Positions 16,615 through 27,799 of a stretch of DNA of 64,000 bases are shown piece by piece. Source of the DNA: Pezizomycotina sp. ARF18 (Eukaryota; Ascomycota); the NCBI GenBank assembly GCA_002224055.1, contig AZLU01000004.1, positions 387,405 to 451,404 on the forward strand, given 5' to 3'. Both the position numbers and the translations under genes were made by a program. The notes under the pieces are model-generated. The model made no database searches, was not told the origin of the DNA, and saw only the letters and a program-made list of their open reading frames with translations. Numbering within the stretch: position 1 is the stretch's first letter; each line of letters starts with the position of its first letter.

Positions 16615-16944
16615 AGCACGTAAAATCATATGACTTCGCAATGCAGATGTACGTCACGTCGAAGAGGTTTTATCATACACTTATCCGCGACTGCTATAAC
16701 TGTCATGTTGAAAGGCTTTGGAGCCTATAAATACCATGCACGTTTTTTGCCAGGTTTTGTGGCTTTTTTCGTAAGGCGACGAATTAAATGCTTCGTAGGG
16801 TGGCGAATCAGGCGCAGACGGAGGCGGGAGCGGCGTCCGTGGTGTGGTGCTGTCATGCCAGAACACACTAGAGAAAAGCAGCCCCCCACGGTTTAGATAT
16901 TTAGATAGAGGGCTGCGGTATTGGCAAGGCGCTGAGTAAATGAT
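15532..16944. other. 3' flank of the PFK-2/FBPase-2 gene and intergenic DNA
   Basis: T-rich 3' flank with no coding signal. It includes poly-T and poly-A tracts and the T13/A34 junction listed separately. After about 16,620 the composition changes to homopolymer-poor DNA. Confidence 0.5.
16567..16613. repeat. T13 followed directly by A34
   Basis: Thirteen T then thirty-four A with no base between them, a perfect self-complementary junction. It marks the border between homopolymer-rich 3' flank and the eroded block to the right. Confidence 0.9.
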
Positions 16945-16978
16945 ATAAAACGTGAACATCGAGATATTCACGTTTTAT
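16945..16978. repeat. 12-bp inverted repeat with 10-nt loop
   Basis: Arms ATAAAACGTGAA (16,945-16,956) and TTCACGTTTTAT (16,967-16,978) are perfectly complementary. Only one strong arm, no following T-run; it is not a clear terminator. Function unknown. Confidence 0.8.
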
Positions 16979-17609
16979 CAAGGGAGGGTTTCATAGGTTC
17001 TTTCAGAAAAGGGCGAAGTATTGCCTGATGATTATATTGGATTGAAAGTTAGGAGTTAGGCTGGGTAAAGCATTCGAGGCCGAACGTTATATATAGAAAT
17101 GGACACCATGGAGCGTCACGAGGGGCATAATATAAACGAGATGATATTCTTTCGGAGAAAATTATGCAGTCCGTACGTAAACCCCATAGGTCGCTACTGG
17201 TAGGTCTTCGGCGATTATGATACAGAATGATGTCGGACGATAGAACAAAGAAGAAGCGAGCGAAAGCGCCCACGCCTGACACCGCTATAGGCTAGAAGAG
17301 ACGTCGTCATATATGAATTTTAAAGAGCTGCGGAAGTCGTAGGTTGAGGCGGCCATAATATTTTAAAATGTAATAACGGGATGGGGGAACGGCGCGATAT
17401 TTCACGTGGTTATTCGTGGGGGCCGTTATAGGTCCTCGAGAAAACGCCGCTCGTTTGCTTTTTCTTGGATATCAGGATCGAGAATACGAAGGCAATGATG
17501 ATAAATGTACTCACCACTCCCTAAGCTGCATAAAAGCTGCTGCGTTGAACACGACCCCACATAAAGAAGTTACTGGCTACCGTCTAGGTAAATCACAGGG
17601 TTGGAGGCG

Positions 17610-18420
17610 CAAGTCATGGGTTGTGAGGATGTAGATGAAAATGAGTACCGCAATAGTGAATGATTTCGACGGTACCTATCTCATCTGATAATGGATTGCT
17701 TTTGACGACTTCTTACGTCTCCCCGATAAACGAAGCGTGTACAAAAAAAGAAAATGAAGATAGATAGGCTACGCGAGACGACAACCACATAGCTTGAAGG
17801 AGCGGATCGGCGTCTGTAGGATAGTGTTTCAACCCGAATAGATGCAGACCATTCGTTTAAGACAATAACCAAGCATTCGCACGAAACGTATAGGCCGTGA
17901 GGACGCAGATAAATGCGAGCATCGCGATATATGATGGTTTCTATGAAATACTACAGCTATTGCGATGATGAAGTTTATTCCAACGAGGTACTACAAAGTA
18001 TACACAGCAGACTAAACTAGTTCGCAAACGACCTATAAACATTGACAATGAACGACGACTACGACACAGTTCGAAAGAGAAAATCCACGTGTACAGGATA
18101 GTTTTTCTATTCGATTAGCTTCGGCATTTGTTTAAGGCAGTAAACTGGACTCCTAGCCCATAAGCGTATGGATTGTGAGTACGTAGATGGACTAAGAGCG
18201 CTGCGATAATGAATGTTTCGATCGGTTATTCTTGCGTCTGATAAACCGAGGGGAGAAAAGGAAGATAAAAAAAAAGGCTTGAAGCACAATCACGAGGACA
18301 ACCGAGGACAATATAACTTAGAAGAGAACGAGTCCCATCTGCGAGATAGTATTTCCGTACGAGGAACGTACATGATAAAAGGGTGAAGGCATAGCTTTGT
18401 AAGGCATTTCCATGATGCAA
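17610..18420 (-). repeat. three diverged tandem units of about 276 bp
   Basis: The series GTGAGGA(T/C)G(T/C)AGAT starts at about 17,617 and recurs at 17,894 and (as GTGAGTACGTAGAT) at 18,173, spacing about 277 bp. A second anchor, GGATAGT-TTT, sits near 17,820 and 18,097 with a related form (GAGATAGTATTT) near 18,343. The spacing is close to a multiple of three (92 codons). On the minus strand the units give similar hydrophobic pieces such as LAFICVLTAYTF and FIIAALLVHLRT. The copies differ strongly, so they are old. Confidence 0.6.
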
Positions 18421-18662
18421 AAGATAAATCTTGGTAATTAGATGTCAAGTTCTTGAATCCTGATATCACGTATCGCACTATGGTGGCCGGAGGATACTTA
18501 GGAGAGACTACACAAAGAACCAACAGGTTAAACACATCCATATACTATTCGTGGTTTCTACCGTTTGCGCACTTGCTGCATACAATGGGTGGAAGCAATA
18601 GCTAAATGCGGGAAAGATTCATAATCACTTTCAAAGTTTAGCTCTTGGGTAAGAATCGGAAG

Positions 18663-20000
18663 GCGGATAGCGGTTATCTGCGAAAAACCTGTGATCGAAT
18701 TATAGATTCGACGAATGAAACAAGATGCTGGAAATTGGGATACATCCTTCGCGTTTTTTAGCTACAGGTAAAATAGACTGGATGAAAGCATGCAATGAGA
18801 AATGGATAGACGGCTCTATAGTGCAGTTGAATCCTCGCCCTAACCCCCCAAAGCTCATAGGTTCTCTGCCCGGTATTGGTTACCTGTTCGTAGGGTGACA
18901 GCTACCGCATAGTTCTTTTTACACCTCCTTGCTACAGCCTTCCCCATACTAGAGTGCAAGCTACTGGGCTACGGTATACTGAAACTAACCTACTACGATG
19001 CGGCTGCTGATAGTAGGCAGGGGAAGCCATTCAGTATCGCGAAAGTCATCCTCGATACGAAGCTCAACGTAATACACGATTCTTGGAGAAGATTGGTATA
19101 TTGCGTGAGGTTGCGCGGTTTCTGTGCATGACCGATAGTTTCACTGAAATATGGACGTGACGACATGATAGATGTGACCAAACTGTATTCGAGTAATTGA
19201 GACATAGAGCGAACGAGGAAGGAAGATATATCGTTTCAGGAGCACTTTTTGTTCTTAGCAGTTTTTGAAAGTAAGGCAGCATAGAGTGCTAGTGCTAAAG
19301 CATCGGAGTGAGTGCCTAACACAAAATTGAAGAATGACCAGATGGTGGGCTGGTTGGATATCTCGCTTGCCGTCTTGCTCGCAAGGTGACGAGGATGCCG
19401 CAAAGGGCGTCTGACGAGCAAAGCATAGTGCTAAATATATCTAATACAAACACAACCTAAATTATAATCCGTACCCGAGGGCTTTTACTGATAACGACTC
19501 GCAGAAGGATAATGCAACAGCAAGGTTGGTTCCAATGCGTCTTTGGTGGTGGCGAACACATATTTCTCACTCGCTTTGAGGAAGCGTTGTAGGCACATCC
19601 TTCATTGTGAACTCCCTGGGCTGGTGACACTCCATAAACAAAAGAACAGGACGTACTAGCAAAAAGTCGCCCACCATAGGCATGTCACTCTAGCGGGATG
19701 AAAAGCTGGATATCATGAATGAAGGTGAAGACTCTGGCCATATGTCCTCATAATATAAACCGGCGATAACACCATTTTTATAGCAAGAAAAAGATTGAAG
19801 GGCGAATCACGTATTGCTTATCGAGTTTTTATCGTGATACCACTGCGAGAGAGCGATACTCTGCAGCCCAAACGCTTCTCTGGGTGATAGATATTAACGA
19901 CAAGGTGTATGGAGGTGACATAAACGAAGAGCGCTATGTTGGGTACTAAAGCATGCGAAATGGACGCTACTAGAGAGCCATATTGCGCAAGCGGCGCAAA
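18663..20000. repeat. copy A of a diverged duplication
   Basis: Three anchors pair in the same order with copy B: GCGGATAGCGGTTATCTGCG at 18,663; ATCCTTCATTGTGAACT and GGTGACACTCCATAAAC from 19,597; CTGCAGCCC with GATATTAACGACAA from 19,861. Offsets to copy B are 3,456, 3,532 and 3,504 bp. On the minus strand the second anchor reads MVGDFLLVRPVLLFM. Ends of the unit are not defined. Confidence 0.65.
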
Positions 20001-22118
20001 CTTCTTTACTTCTAAAAACCTATTAACGATACGTGATTAAATACGACGTTTTTTTGAGCACTGTGCGTAGCCGTGGTCCAATAGCACGGTTTGGAGCGAG
20101 CCAGAGATATAGAAGCCAACAAAGACTTTCAAGATGCGATACCAAATCAATGGATTAGACTATTGAAGTTGGATGTGTTTGAGCTATGATGAAGATTCCG
20201 GTTAGATCAACAACTGACAGTAAATTCTACATTAGAGTTGGTGACCATTAAAGTCTTAGCTTACAGAGCGGTTTCCGGAACTTCTAGGAATTTGTAAATG
20301 TTCCAGCATTTCCCGACAAAAGATATAAGTCTGTTTAAGCGTGTAGATTCCGCTAAGCCATACTTCGGACTCAGGAAAAATCTCTGTCAAGAAGAGTTCG
20401 TAAGAAATAAAAATCCATTGATAATCTTGTAGGCTATAGTGACAAACTAGCCGTGCTGATTCCTTACAGCGAACCCTAATCTCTATATAAGGGAGTGAAG
20501 TCCATATATATCCTCAGGTTGTGATCAAGATATTCTACTTCGATAGATTGAAACTTTGAGCATGGAAATTACGAGCTATAATACTAACAATAACGACCGG
20601 TTCACGATAACGTGTCCAATCGAACAAAATTACAGTTTAAAGAATTTCACAAAGCAATATACTAGTATCTGCACGCCATGGCTGCCGGTGGGATAAGCAA
20701 GTAAGATAGTATTCGAAGACCGGAAATTCGTAACGTGTTATAGAGTAACGAATGAAGCGGCGGCTACGCTGCTTAAAGATACCCGTTGTAGTTGCCAAGT
20801 TGCGAAGTTTCTTAATATACAGAAAACCTTTTTTCAGAAGCTTTATCTATGGCGTTTATAAAAAGGCTGTCGTAAAGCTAATACGAAGCGCAACAGGATA
20901 TTTACATTCCCGCCGTTGTCGGGATATCTTATGCTGGTACTAACGGAAGACCTCGCCCTCCGGGGTTTTTGACCTGCCTGCCGGCGTGGGTAGAACGGAA
21001 TGTTTGTAACGGCCGTGGTCGATAAAGGAAAGCAGTAGAACGAAACTCTGGCACATGACATTGCCTTCGCGCAACCGCCAGATTGATCTCTGCTGCAAAG
21101 GACGCTCAAGGATTTACCGGGACGACAGTCTTAACGATATCGAATGTTAAGTTATCGCAGTGATTTCGCTTCATAATTTCAAATTACTGATTTCACGCAG
21201 GGCTATATTTGCCTATCGTAGCTGTCGACGATATGCGTAATAAATTGCCCCGGTAAATTTAGAGGTTCCACGAGGCGAGAAGGCATAATTTTTGCTTCTA
21301 TTACGTAGAGCACAAGAAAGTAATTAACGGCATCTCTCTGTCCTAGAGGCTAGATATAAATCTACGTCAAAAAAGCGAGATTATATTATATACGATTTTT
21401 AACCCCGGAGCATACTACAACGACCACCTCCTCTTTTTGGGCAGTAGAAGTGTCTCATATCACTATGAATACTATGATATTAGACGCAAAAAAAAAAAAT
21501 TAAAAGGAGTATAGGTTCATCAATAACGTATAAAAGCGTCATTCCTTTAGAATATTCCTATGTAGTCTCTCGGCAAGACGACGTCTTCATAAACAACGCC
21601 GAAGCACGAAAGTGACGAAACCGTCTATATCAAACTCTTACCTAAACGAACAAGAATATTTTGATAGTAATCATTTCAATGAGCCATTCCGTAGGGCCAT
21701 TATCTAAACTGTTACGTAAACGGAAAATAAGAAGGCTATATCAACGGCGACCCGATATACCTTGCAAGTAAAAAATCTCCAACTGCAGGTATTCCCACTC
21801 GGGAAGCTTGAGGGCACATATGCAGTCAAGATGCAGCTTTTGTGGGGTCGTTTTCGTGCTACGAGGGGTACACGTCTTCGAGGTTTATATTTTAATCTCC
21901 TTGATTCTAAACTTCACGTGTCGGCGACACACCCAAAGACCTGGAGAGGGTATAAAGGAAATTGATGGGGAACCGAATCAACTAGAGATACTATTCTCAA
22001 TTTAAATTTACCCGAATCTTTGTGATACATTAAACTCTTGAAAATTTACATTGCGTAACTGCAGAAGAGCGGGTAATAATCACATCTAAAAGGTTAGATC
22101 TTCGGCGACAACTACGAA

Positions 22119-23470
22119 GCGAATAGCAGTTATCTGCGAGGAGTCCGCGATTTAATCATAGATTTGAAAAGCGCAATAGGAAGCTAAATTCGACATATCA
22201 ACTGTTGTCTTGTACCACAGCACATACATTAGGCCAGAAAGGTGAAGCATCCGCTATGGAGAAGATTATATTGATGAGAGTAAATGCTCTCGATGTAAGA
22301 CCTCTCCGTTGTGCTACAGGCAGTTGATAGCCATCTAGAGAGACTACCAGATTGAGTACATCTACATGTAATATTAGTTTCCAGAGACCAGCAACATAAT
22401 ATGGTTATCTTGACGCCTACCCACAGTCACCCCATACCTAGAGAGGAGGATACCGTTTTCGTATAATAAGGTAACGTTGCGGCATGGTGGATATTTAGAA
22501 CAAATAAGATATAAACTATAACCGAGTATTCTTTGATGCATGCGAAAATTGATTCCGTGTGCAGCTCCAGGAGAAAGCTCGGGTACATATATCGCTGGTG
22601 CGCAAGGCTATCGATAGTTTTTCGCTAAACTTCAAGCTCGACGATATAATAACGTAAAAAACAAACGAAGTAGTACGCCGAGTCATTGAACAAGAAACCG
22701 AAAAGACAGATTTCCTTTAGTAATTCTTTCTATCGTTCCTAGAGTCCACAAGGAAGGTATAGAGTAGTCTGGGACCCTACCTACTTCGTAGGGTCCCAGA
22801 CTAGGTATAGAGGTAAAGTAACGAGGATCTACGCGGAAGAGCGTATAGGAGTGAAAAATAAATAAAGGAAAAAAATTTACTAATATCTAATTTATCGGTT
22901 TAGTTCGCAATCTAATAGACGATATAACATACAATCTTAAACAAATATAATATAATGCTTAAATATTTTCAATGCCAAATATTTTTCGGCGCGGGTTATA
23001 ATCCACCCCTGGGTGGATTTTACCGGGAGCTGCTCAGAGGTGGATGAAATGGCTATAAAGTTTCAGGGCGCCTGGGACATGGTCTCAAACGTAGTTGTTC
23101 CCCTCCCGCGGGTGAAGGGTCAGGGCATATCCTTCACTGTGAACTGCCTGGGCTGGTGACGCCCCATAAACAAAAGAACAGGACGTACCTTCAAGAAATC
23201 GCCAACCATATACATGTCTTTCCAGGTGAGTTAGGACGGTTCCGTCCTAGCCCCCTACGGAAAGGCCTTGAACCTCGCAGTTCTCCTTGCCAGACACAAA
23301 TTAAAGAGGCTCAGCGTATAGATTATTGATGTTTGTCTTGACGTCTCCCCAGAAAAACTATATTCCGCAGCCCGAAAATCTTGCCGCGCTGGCGGATATT
23401 AACAATGTATAATGGGCATCAACAAGAGTGCTACCACCAGCCGATATTAGAACATGCGAAAAAGGACACA
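22119..23470. repeat. copy B of a diverged duplication
   Basis: Partner of the 18.66-20.0 kb copy: GCGAATAGCAGTTATCTGCG at 22,119; ATCCTTCACTGTGAACT and GGTGACGCCCCATAAAC from 23,129; CCGCAGCCCG from 23,365 and ACATGCGAAA near 23,452. The minus-strand reading MVGDFLKVRPVLLFM keeps the protein of the other copy, so the second anchor was probably coding. Copy B also carries the small palindromic insertion at 22,765. Confidence 0.65.
22756..22812. mobile_element. 39-bp palindromic insertion with 9-bp target duplication
   Basis: Perfect 16-bp inverted arms TAGTCTGGGACCCTAC (22,765-22,780) and GTAGGGTCCCAGACTA (22,788-22,803) with a 7-nt loop CTACTTC. The palindrome is flanked exactly on both sides by GGTATAGAG (22,756-22,764 and 22,804-22,812). 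A 9-bp target duplication is known for Mutator-like DNA transposons, so this could be a minimal non-autonomous remnant or a product of a near-complete internal deletion. The arms show no mismatch, so it is younger than the eroded DNA around it. Confidence 0.7.
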
Positions 23471-26400
23471 TCCAAGTTGCATATAGCAAAAGGGCATGGT
23501 CTTTTGCTTTAGAATCTACCGGGCGATACGGAATCAGAAGCGGGTCGCCGCTGCGCAGGTATAGCGGCAGTCCAATAGCAGGTTTGAACCATCAGTATAG
23601 GGGCTATTAAGATACTATCCAGAGCAGCAACGGATAATTTGAATTCAGCTCCTGGAGCTGTGATCCGCTCGAACTATAATGGGGTATTCTGGCTGGACCC
23701 ACAAGATTGATAGTGAATTCTAAATCAGGCCAATAACAACTCCGGACTCAAAACATAGAGTAGTTGACAAAGTCTCTCGAAGGTACCGATGCATATTCCA
23801 GTACATTTACCGAGTCTCTTCGAGGAGCAGGAGGGATCGCTCAGCTATACTTCAAACACCGAATACCTCTTTCCGAAGAAGCAGGCTTCTGAAATAATGT
23901 CATCGAATATGATAGGAGTTAGGCCGGGCCGATGCATTTCGCGGTTCAGGGTTTAATCAAACGCGATAGTACGTTACGTCCAACCCGCCGCAGCATATCA
24001 ATCTGGCCCTTGGTATTCCTAGTTTTCTCGATTAGTGGAGCGTAATTCGTTACTTGGGCCACGCCGCACTATAACCTTGTAGCAAGCATTGTAGTATCCC
24101 TGGAAGTGTAGAACATCAAAAACTCCATCCCCGGCTTCCAAATATGAGTTACGATTGCTCCACTTCTGCGAAATATTATAGCGAGTTCCTTTAGTCAGGG
24201 CAACCAATCAAGGCATGGGCGTAATCCATACTATATTTATTCCATCGAAAACAATGGCATAATTCGCGAGCCATTAAACCGAATCCTTACAGGCGAGGGG
24301 AATTCGACGCATAGGTAGACGCAACCGACATGATGTTAATACCGTACACAAATGCTCCAGTATGATATCACATTTACGTCGGAATGGCTTGGGTGACATA
24401 CCGGGAGTTAACCTTAGCTTTAATTCGAAGTTGACCGTTCTCAAATGAGTGGACACATTGGGCATATTAGTCGTAAGGCAATGGACGGCTTTTTAATACA
24501 ATGTCGAATATGGACGGTATTCTCTCTTCATGAATTCACCGAGTATACGCGACGACCCCGTATCTACAGTCGGTCTTCGTGGCGCGGCGGTCATAGAACC
24601 TGCGTTCAGGTAGTAAACAGACGAATCAGGAGGCGGCTAGCGCCGGTATATACTTCGTGAGATGGCGTAGTTACAAGTTTGTTGGACAGCTCAATTTATA
24701 CCGGAGTTTCTTCGCTCCCACAAGCCTTAACCGTATATCGTTGAACAAGCGTTATATTGTTCTACTGCAACGAAGAAGTGGATATTGCGATCGCGCTTCT
24801 GATCAGGGCGATAGGTTCCCTGAAAAATAATTGGTGTTTTCTGCCCCTGAATACTCACCAGATTGAACCATTAAATCTCTGACTCCGCCCGCGATGAGCA
24901 TATCTAAATTTGACTGAACAAAATCTTCAGTCAGAAGGATACTATCAAATAGAATCGCCTACCTGAGCCATCAGAGTGTGGATTGATAGATTGCAAAGGA
25001 AAAATAACAATTGAATACAAAGATTCAGGATATTGGAAAACCCAACACCGAAGTGAAGCGGATTCATAGATTTTTAGTCCTCCATCAAACCAGGTATCCT
25101 AAACATCGAAACATCCAAGACCAAATATCTTCAGAGCAGAGCATTTTCACTGATTTCTGCTCCTGATACATACGGTAGTTAAGTATTTACAGTGCCGAAG
25201 AGGGAATTTCCTAGAAACTAACTATAGGCGATAGGGAAGGTACAGTACAATTATCTCTTTCTCTGCCGCGGCATATGGGCAGGGACAGACCGTGAGCATG
25301 AGCATGAAAGCGGAGCACAGAGCTACAACACTGTTAATGGACACATTTATCAAGATTACTCGCGATCTTATCAGTAGCCAAGTACGACATCGTGATAGTT
25401 GATTTTGGCTGCAAATTGAGCAAGCTGTATAAAGTTGGTACGACATGATCTGGTAGGGAGTGTCATAATGAAGCCGGGTTTTCTATAATAGAAGAGTATA
25501 AATGGTCCATTAATCCAAAACTGTAGTGATCTGCGGAACTCAGACTGAAGATCTCATGCAGAAATGGCTATTATATAGCAGTTTACGGCTCGGCGCTTCT
25601 CAAACATAGCTGTAATGTCTAGTGGAGCAAGTCCGACAATATAATTGAACAGCGTGCAAGGAACCGGCGACATTTTCTGTTCAGGAAGGAAACCTCGAAG
25701 TTGCAATAATTTAGTTGTCTACTACGAGCAGATAAGTCTTTATAAAGCTTCGGGAACCAAGGTGTGGATATATAATTTCTACATGGCATTATTTACCTTG
25801 GCACTGTATTCAAGGTAGGCAAAGATATAAAACAAGAAAATTGAATGGTAACGAAAAAAATTCTTCCAAGTACATCCTTTCATGCTCTAAGGCCTCATAG
25901 TGAATATTGAAGTCTCTCTAGTGAGCCGCGATAACACGAGAGGGAAGAGAAGTTGAATGAACCGGAAGAACATCAATGTAATCCATATTTATAGTGTACC
26001 CTCCCGGAGCTGGCATGCGAAATTATGACACCGAAAGGTTAGTCGTTAGAGGTATCATCAGATCACCGAATATAATCTTGTTTCAGGCATGAAGCGCCGT
26101 AGGCAATACGTTCAATGCACAGCTAATACCTAGTACTCAACACAGTAGAAAATCGGGTAGCGGAGCCGCCAGGCGAGCTTCTTGTGCCCATAAAGATTAA
26201 TACATGGGCGATATACCAAGAGGAGGGTAGGGGCGTGTAACCGGAACTTGGGCGTGTTATTGAGGTTGAGCATTAAAAAAAAAAGAACAGATTATATCGT
26301 GGAATCTAAAAGGCTATTGAAGAACCCGATATGCCATTTTAGAACCCTCTAAGAGCAGGATTAATACTAGCATATAGATAAAGATTAGTGAACATGGGTC

Positions 26401-27285
26401 TAAATTTTTGAAGAATGTGTTGGAAATGCGTCGCTAAGCAGGGTTATCGGGATAGACGAGCTGCGAGACATCCATTGTCGTTTGTACGACCGCGCGATCC
26501 GTCATCTCCCTGAAATAGAACTGGTTCATCACGGAAAATGCCTAATGAAGACAATAGAACGATGCGGAAAAGGCACAAAGCAGGTACACCGTTAATGGAG
26601 CAAGGACATTGTGATACAGTAGGCCTGCGAGCCGTGAAAAGTTTTCATATAAAGCAAGTGTAACGATGCCAACCTAACGCCTTCTTGTATGACTTATAAC
26701 TTCGTTTTGTGAATAGGTTAGCTGAGTGCTCGATATTGGAACTGTGAATATGTTGTTCAAGTAAATTCAGGGTTGTTTCATGGGCCGTGTGTATTCTTAA
26801 TTGTCCGTGGAACAGCAGACGGAGAACGAGACTGTCTCCTCAGATTAATTATCGAAGGTTAAGCTGAAAACCAAATTTTGAAACTCTTCGCTTCTTTAAG
26901 CAGGGTTAGCAAAGGATGAAACTAAGTGCTATGATAACTTGTATTTGGCTTGCGTTCGAAGACGCCGATTCACGTATGACTAATATTGATAGGCAATGTA
27001 GGGAAGATATCGATGTCTATGGAAATTTCATTTGATACATGTACATACAAAATATAGAGGATACTAGTGGCATTAGGGATATACTAAGCGTATAGATGTG
27101 ACGACGAAGGAAGGAATCAGAAATTACACAACTTGAAAAGCAAAAAGGGCAAGTAATCAGATCAAGACAAAGTATTAACTATTTATCTCAGTTACAAACT
27201 TATAGGGTCAGCCCATCCAGGAATACTTTGTACTGGCTAATTATTGGTAGCTTTTACACTCCATACGTTTGGCCGTGTCTCCTCC

Positions 27286-27799
27286 CTACCCAGAGTCCCA
27301 GGGAATGTATACAACGAACGCCGCAAACGCAATAAACATGCAGGTTTCGTCCGCGAATGCCATGTGGCACCTCTTCGTATACGTCTTTGGCCCGAGGAGC
27401 CAAAGATGGTCTCCTTTCCCGTAACGCATATAATCGCCACTACCGCGTTGATTATAGAACTGGAACCCATAAAGTCGTAATCGTCGCAGCTGCCCTTCCC
27501 CAGCTTCACAGCGTAAGCGACGCCCGTCGAGACTAGGAAGATGGCAGCAAGGGCATCCCCGATGAGCTGGAGAAAGATTATGGGGCTGAAGAATCTGGAA
27601 AGCGGAAGCATCCCCAGGAACGCAAATAAAATTCCTAAGCCGCCCGAGAGAGAAGCGACGATATTTACTGCCGGGGAATGGCCCCAGGTTTGCCCTTGGT
27701 TAGATTGACGGAAAGGCCGAGGACAACCGCTGAGAGGATAAACTGGAAGAATCGGAGGCCATAGTGAACGAGCTTGCTCGCCAGGCTAGAGTCGCCCAT
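27286..27799 (-). CDS. MARVEL-domain membrane protein, Nce102-like
   Basis: The minus strand encodes about 151 residues with four membrane segments: FFQFILSAVVLGLSV, VNIVASLSGGLGILFAFLG, FLQLIGDALAAIFLVSTGVA and MAFADETCMFIAFAAFVV. After segment three comes YAVKLGKGSCDDYDF and before segment four KRCHMAFADE. This order (short N-terminus, GLSV, GVAYAVKL, Cys-Asp loop, RC-x-A-x-AD-x) is the plan of fungal Nce102/FHN1-type MARVEL proteins, which organise eisosome domains of the plasma membrane. A 59-nt intron at 27,385-27,443 (GTAGTG...AAAG) leaves the two flanks in frame, but its donor is weak. One frame change lies at the CCCC run read at 27,673-27,676. The ATG at 27,799 precedes GDSSLASKLVHYGLRF. 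The gene stands alone within eroded DNA. It is a little shorter than yeast Nce102 (173 residues). Good confidence in the family, less in the exact role. Confidence 0.78.

Larger units (their letters stand above)
17000..27285. other. eroded gene-free block with old internal repeats
   Basis: About 10 kb with almost no homopolymer over 8 nt, unlike the gene-bearing parts, and with no open frame over about 85 codons. TA-containing steps look frequent, as expected after C-to-T decay, but this was not counted. Inside are diverged tandem repeats (17.6-18.4 kb), two collinear copies of a longer unit (18.66-20.0 and 22.1-23.5 kb) and one small palindromic insertion. On the minus strand short hydrophobic coding-like pieces recur, suggesting old copies of a membrane-protein gene or of a repeat family; the family was not identified. 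Confidence 0.55.

Noticed and set aside
27244-27480. Plus-strand open frame over the MARVEL gene
   Set aside because: It is the antisense shadow of the conserved minus-strand membrane protein.
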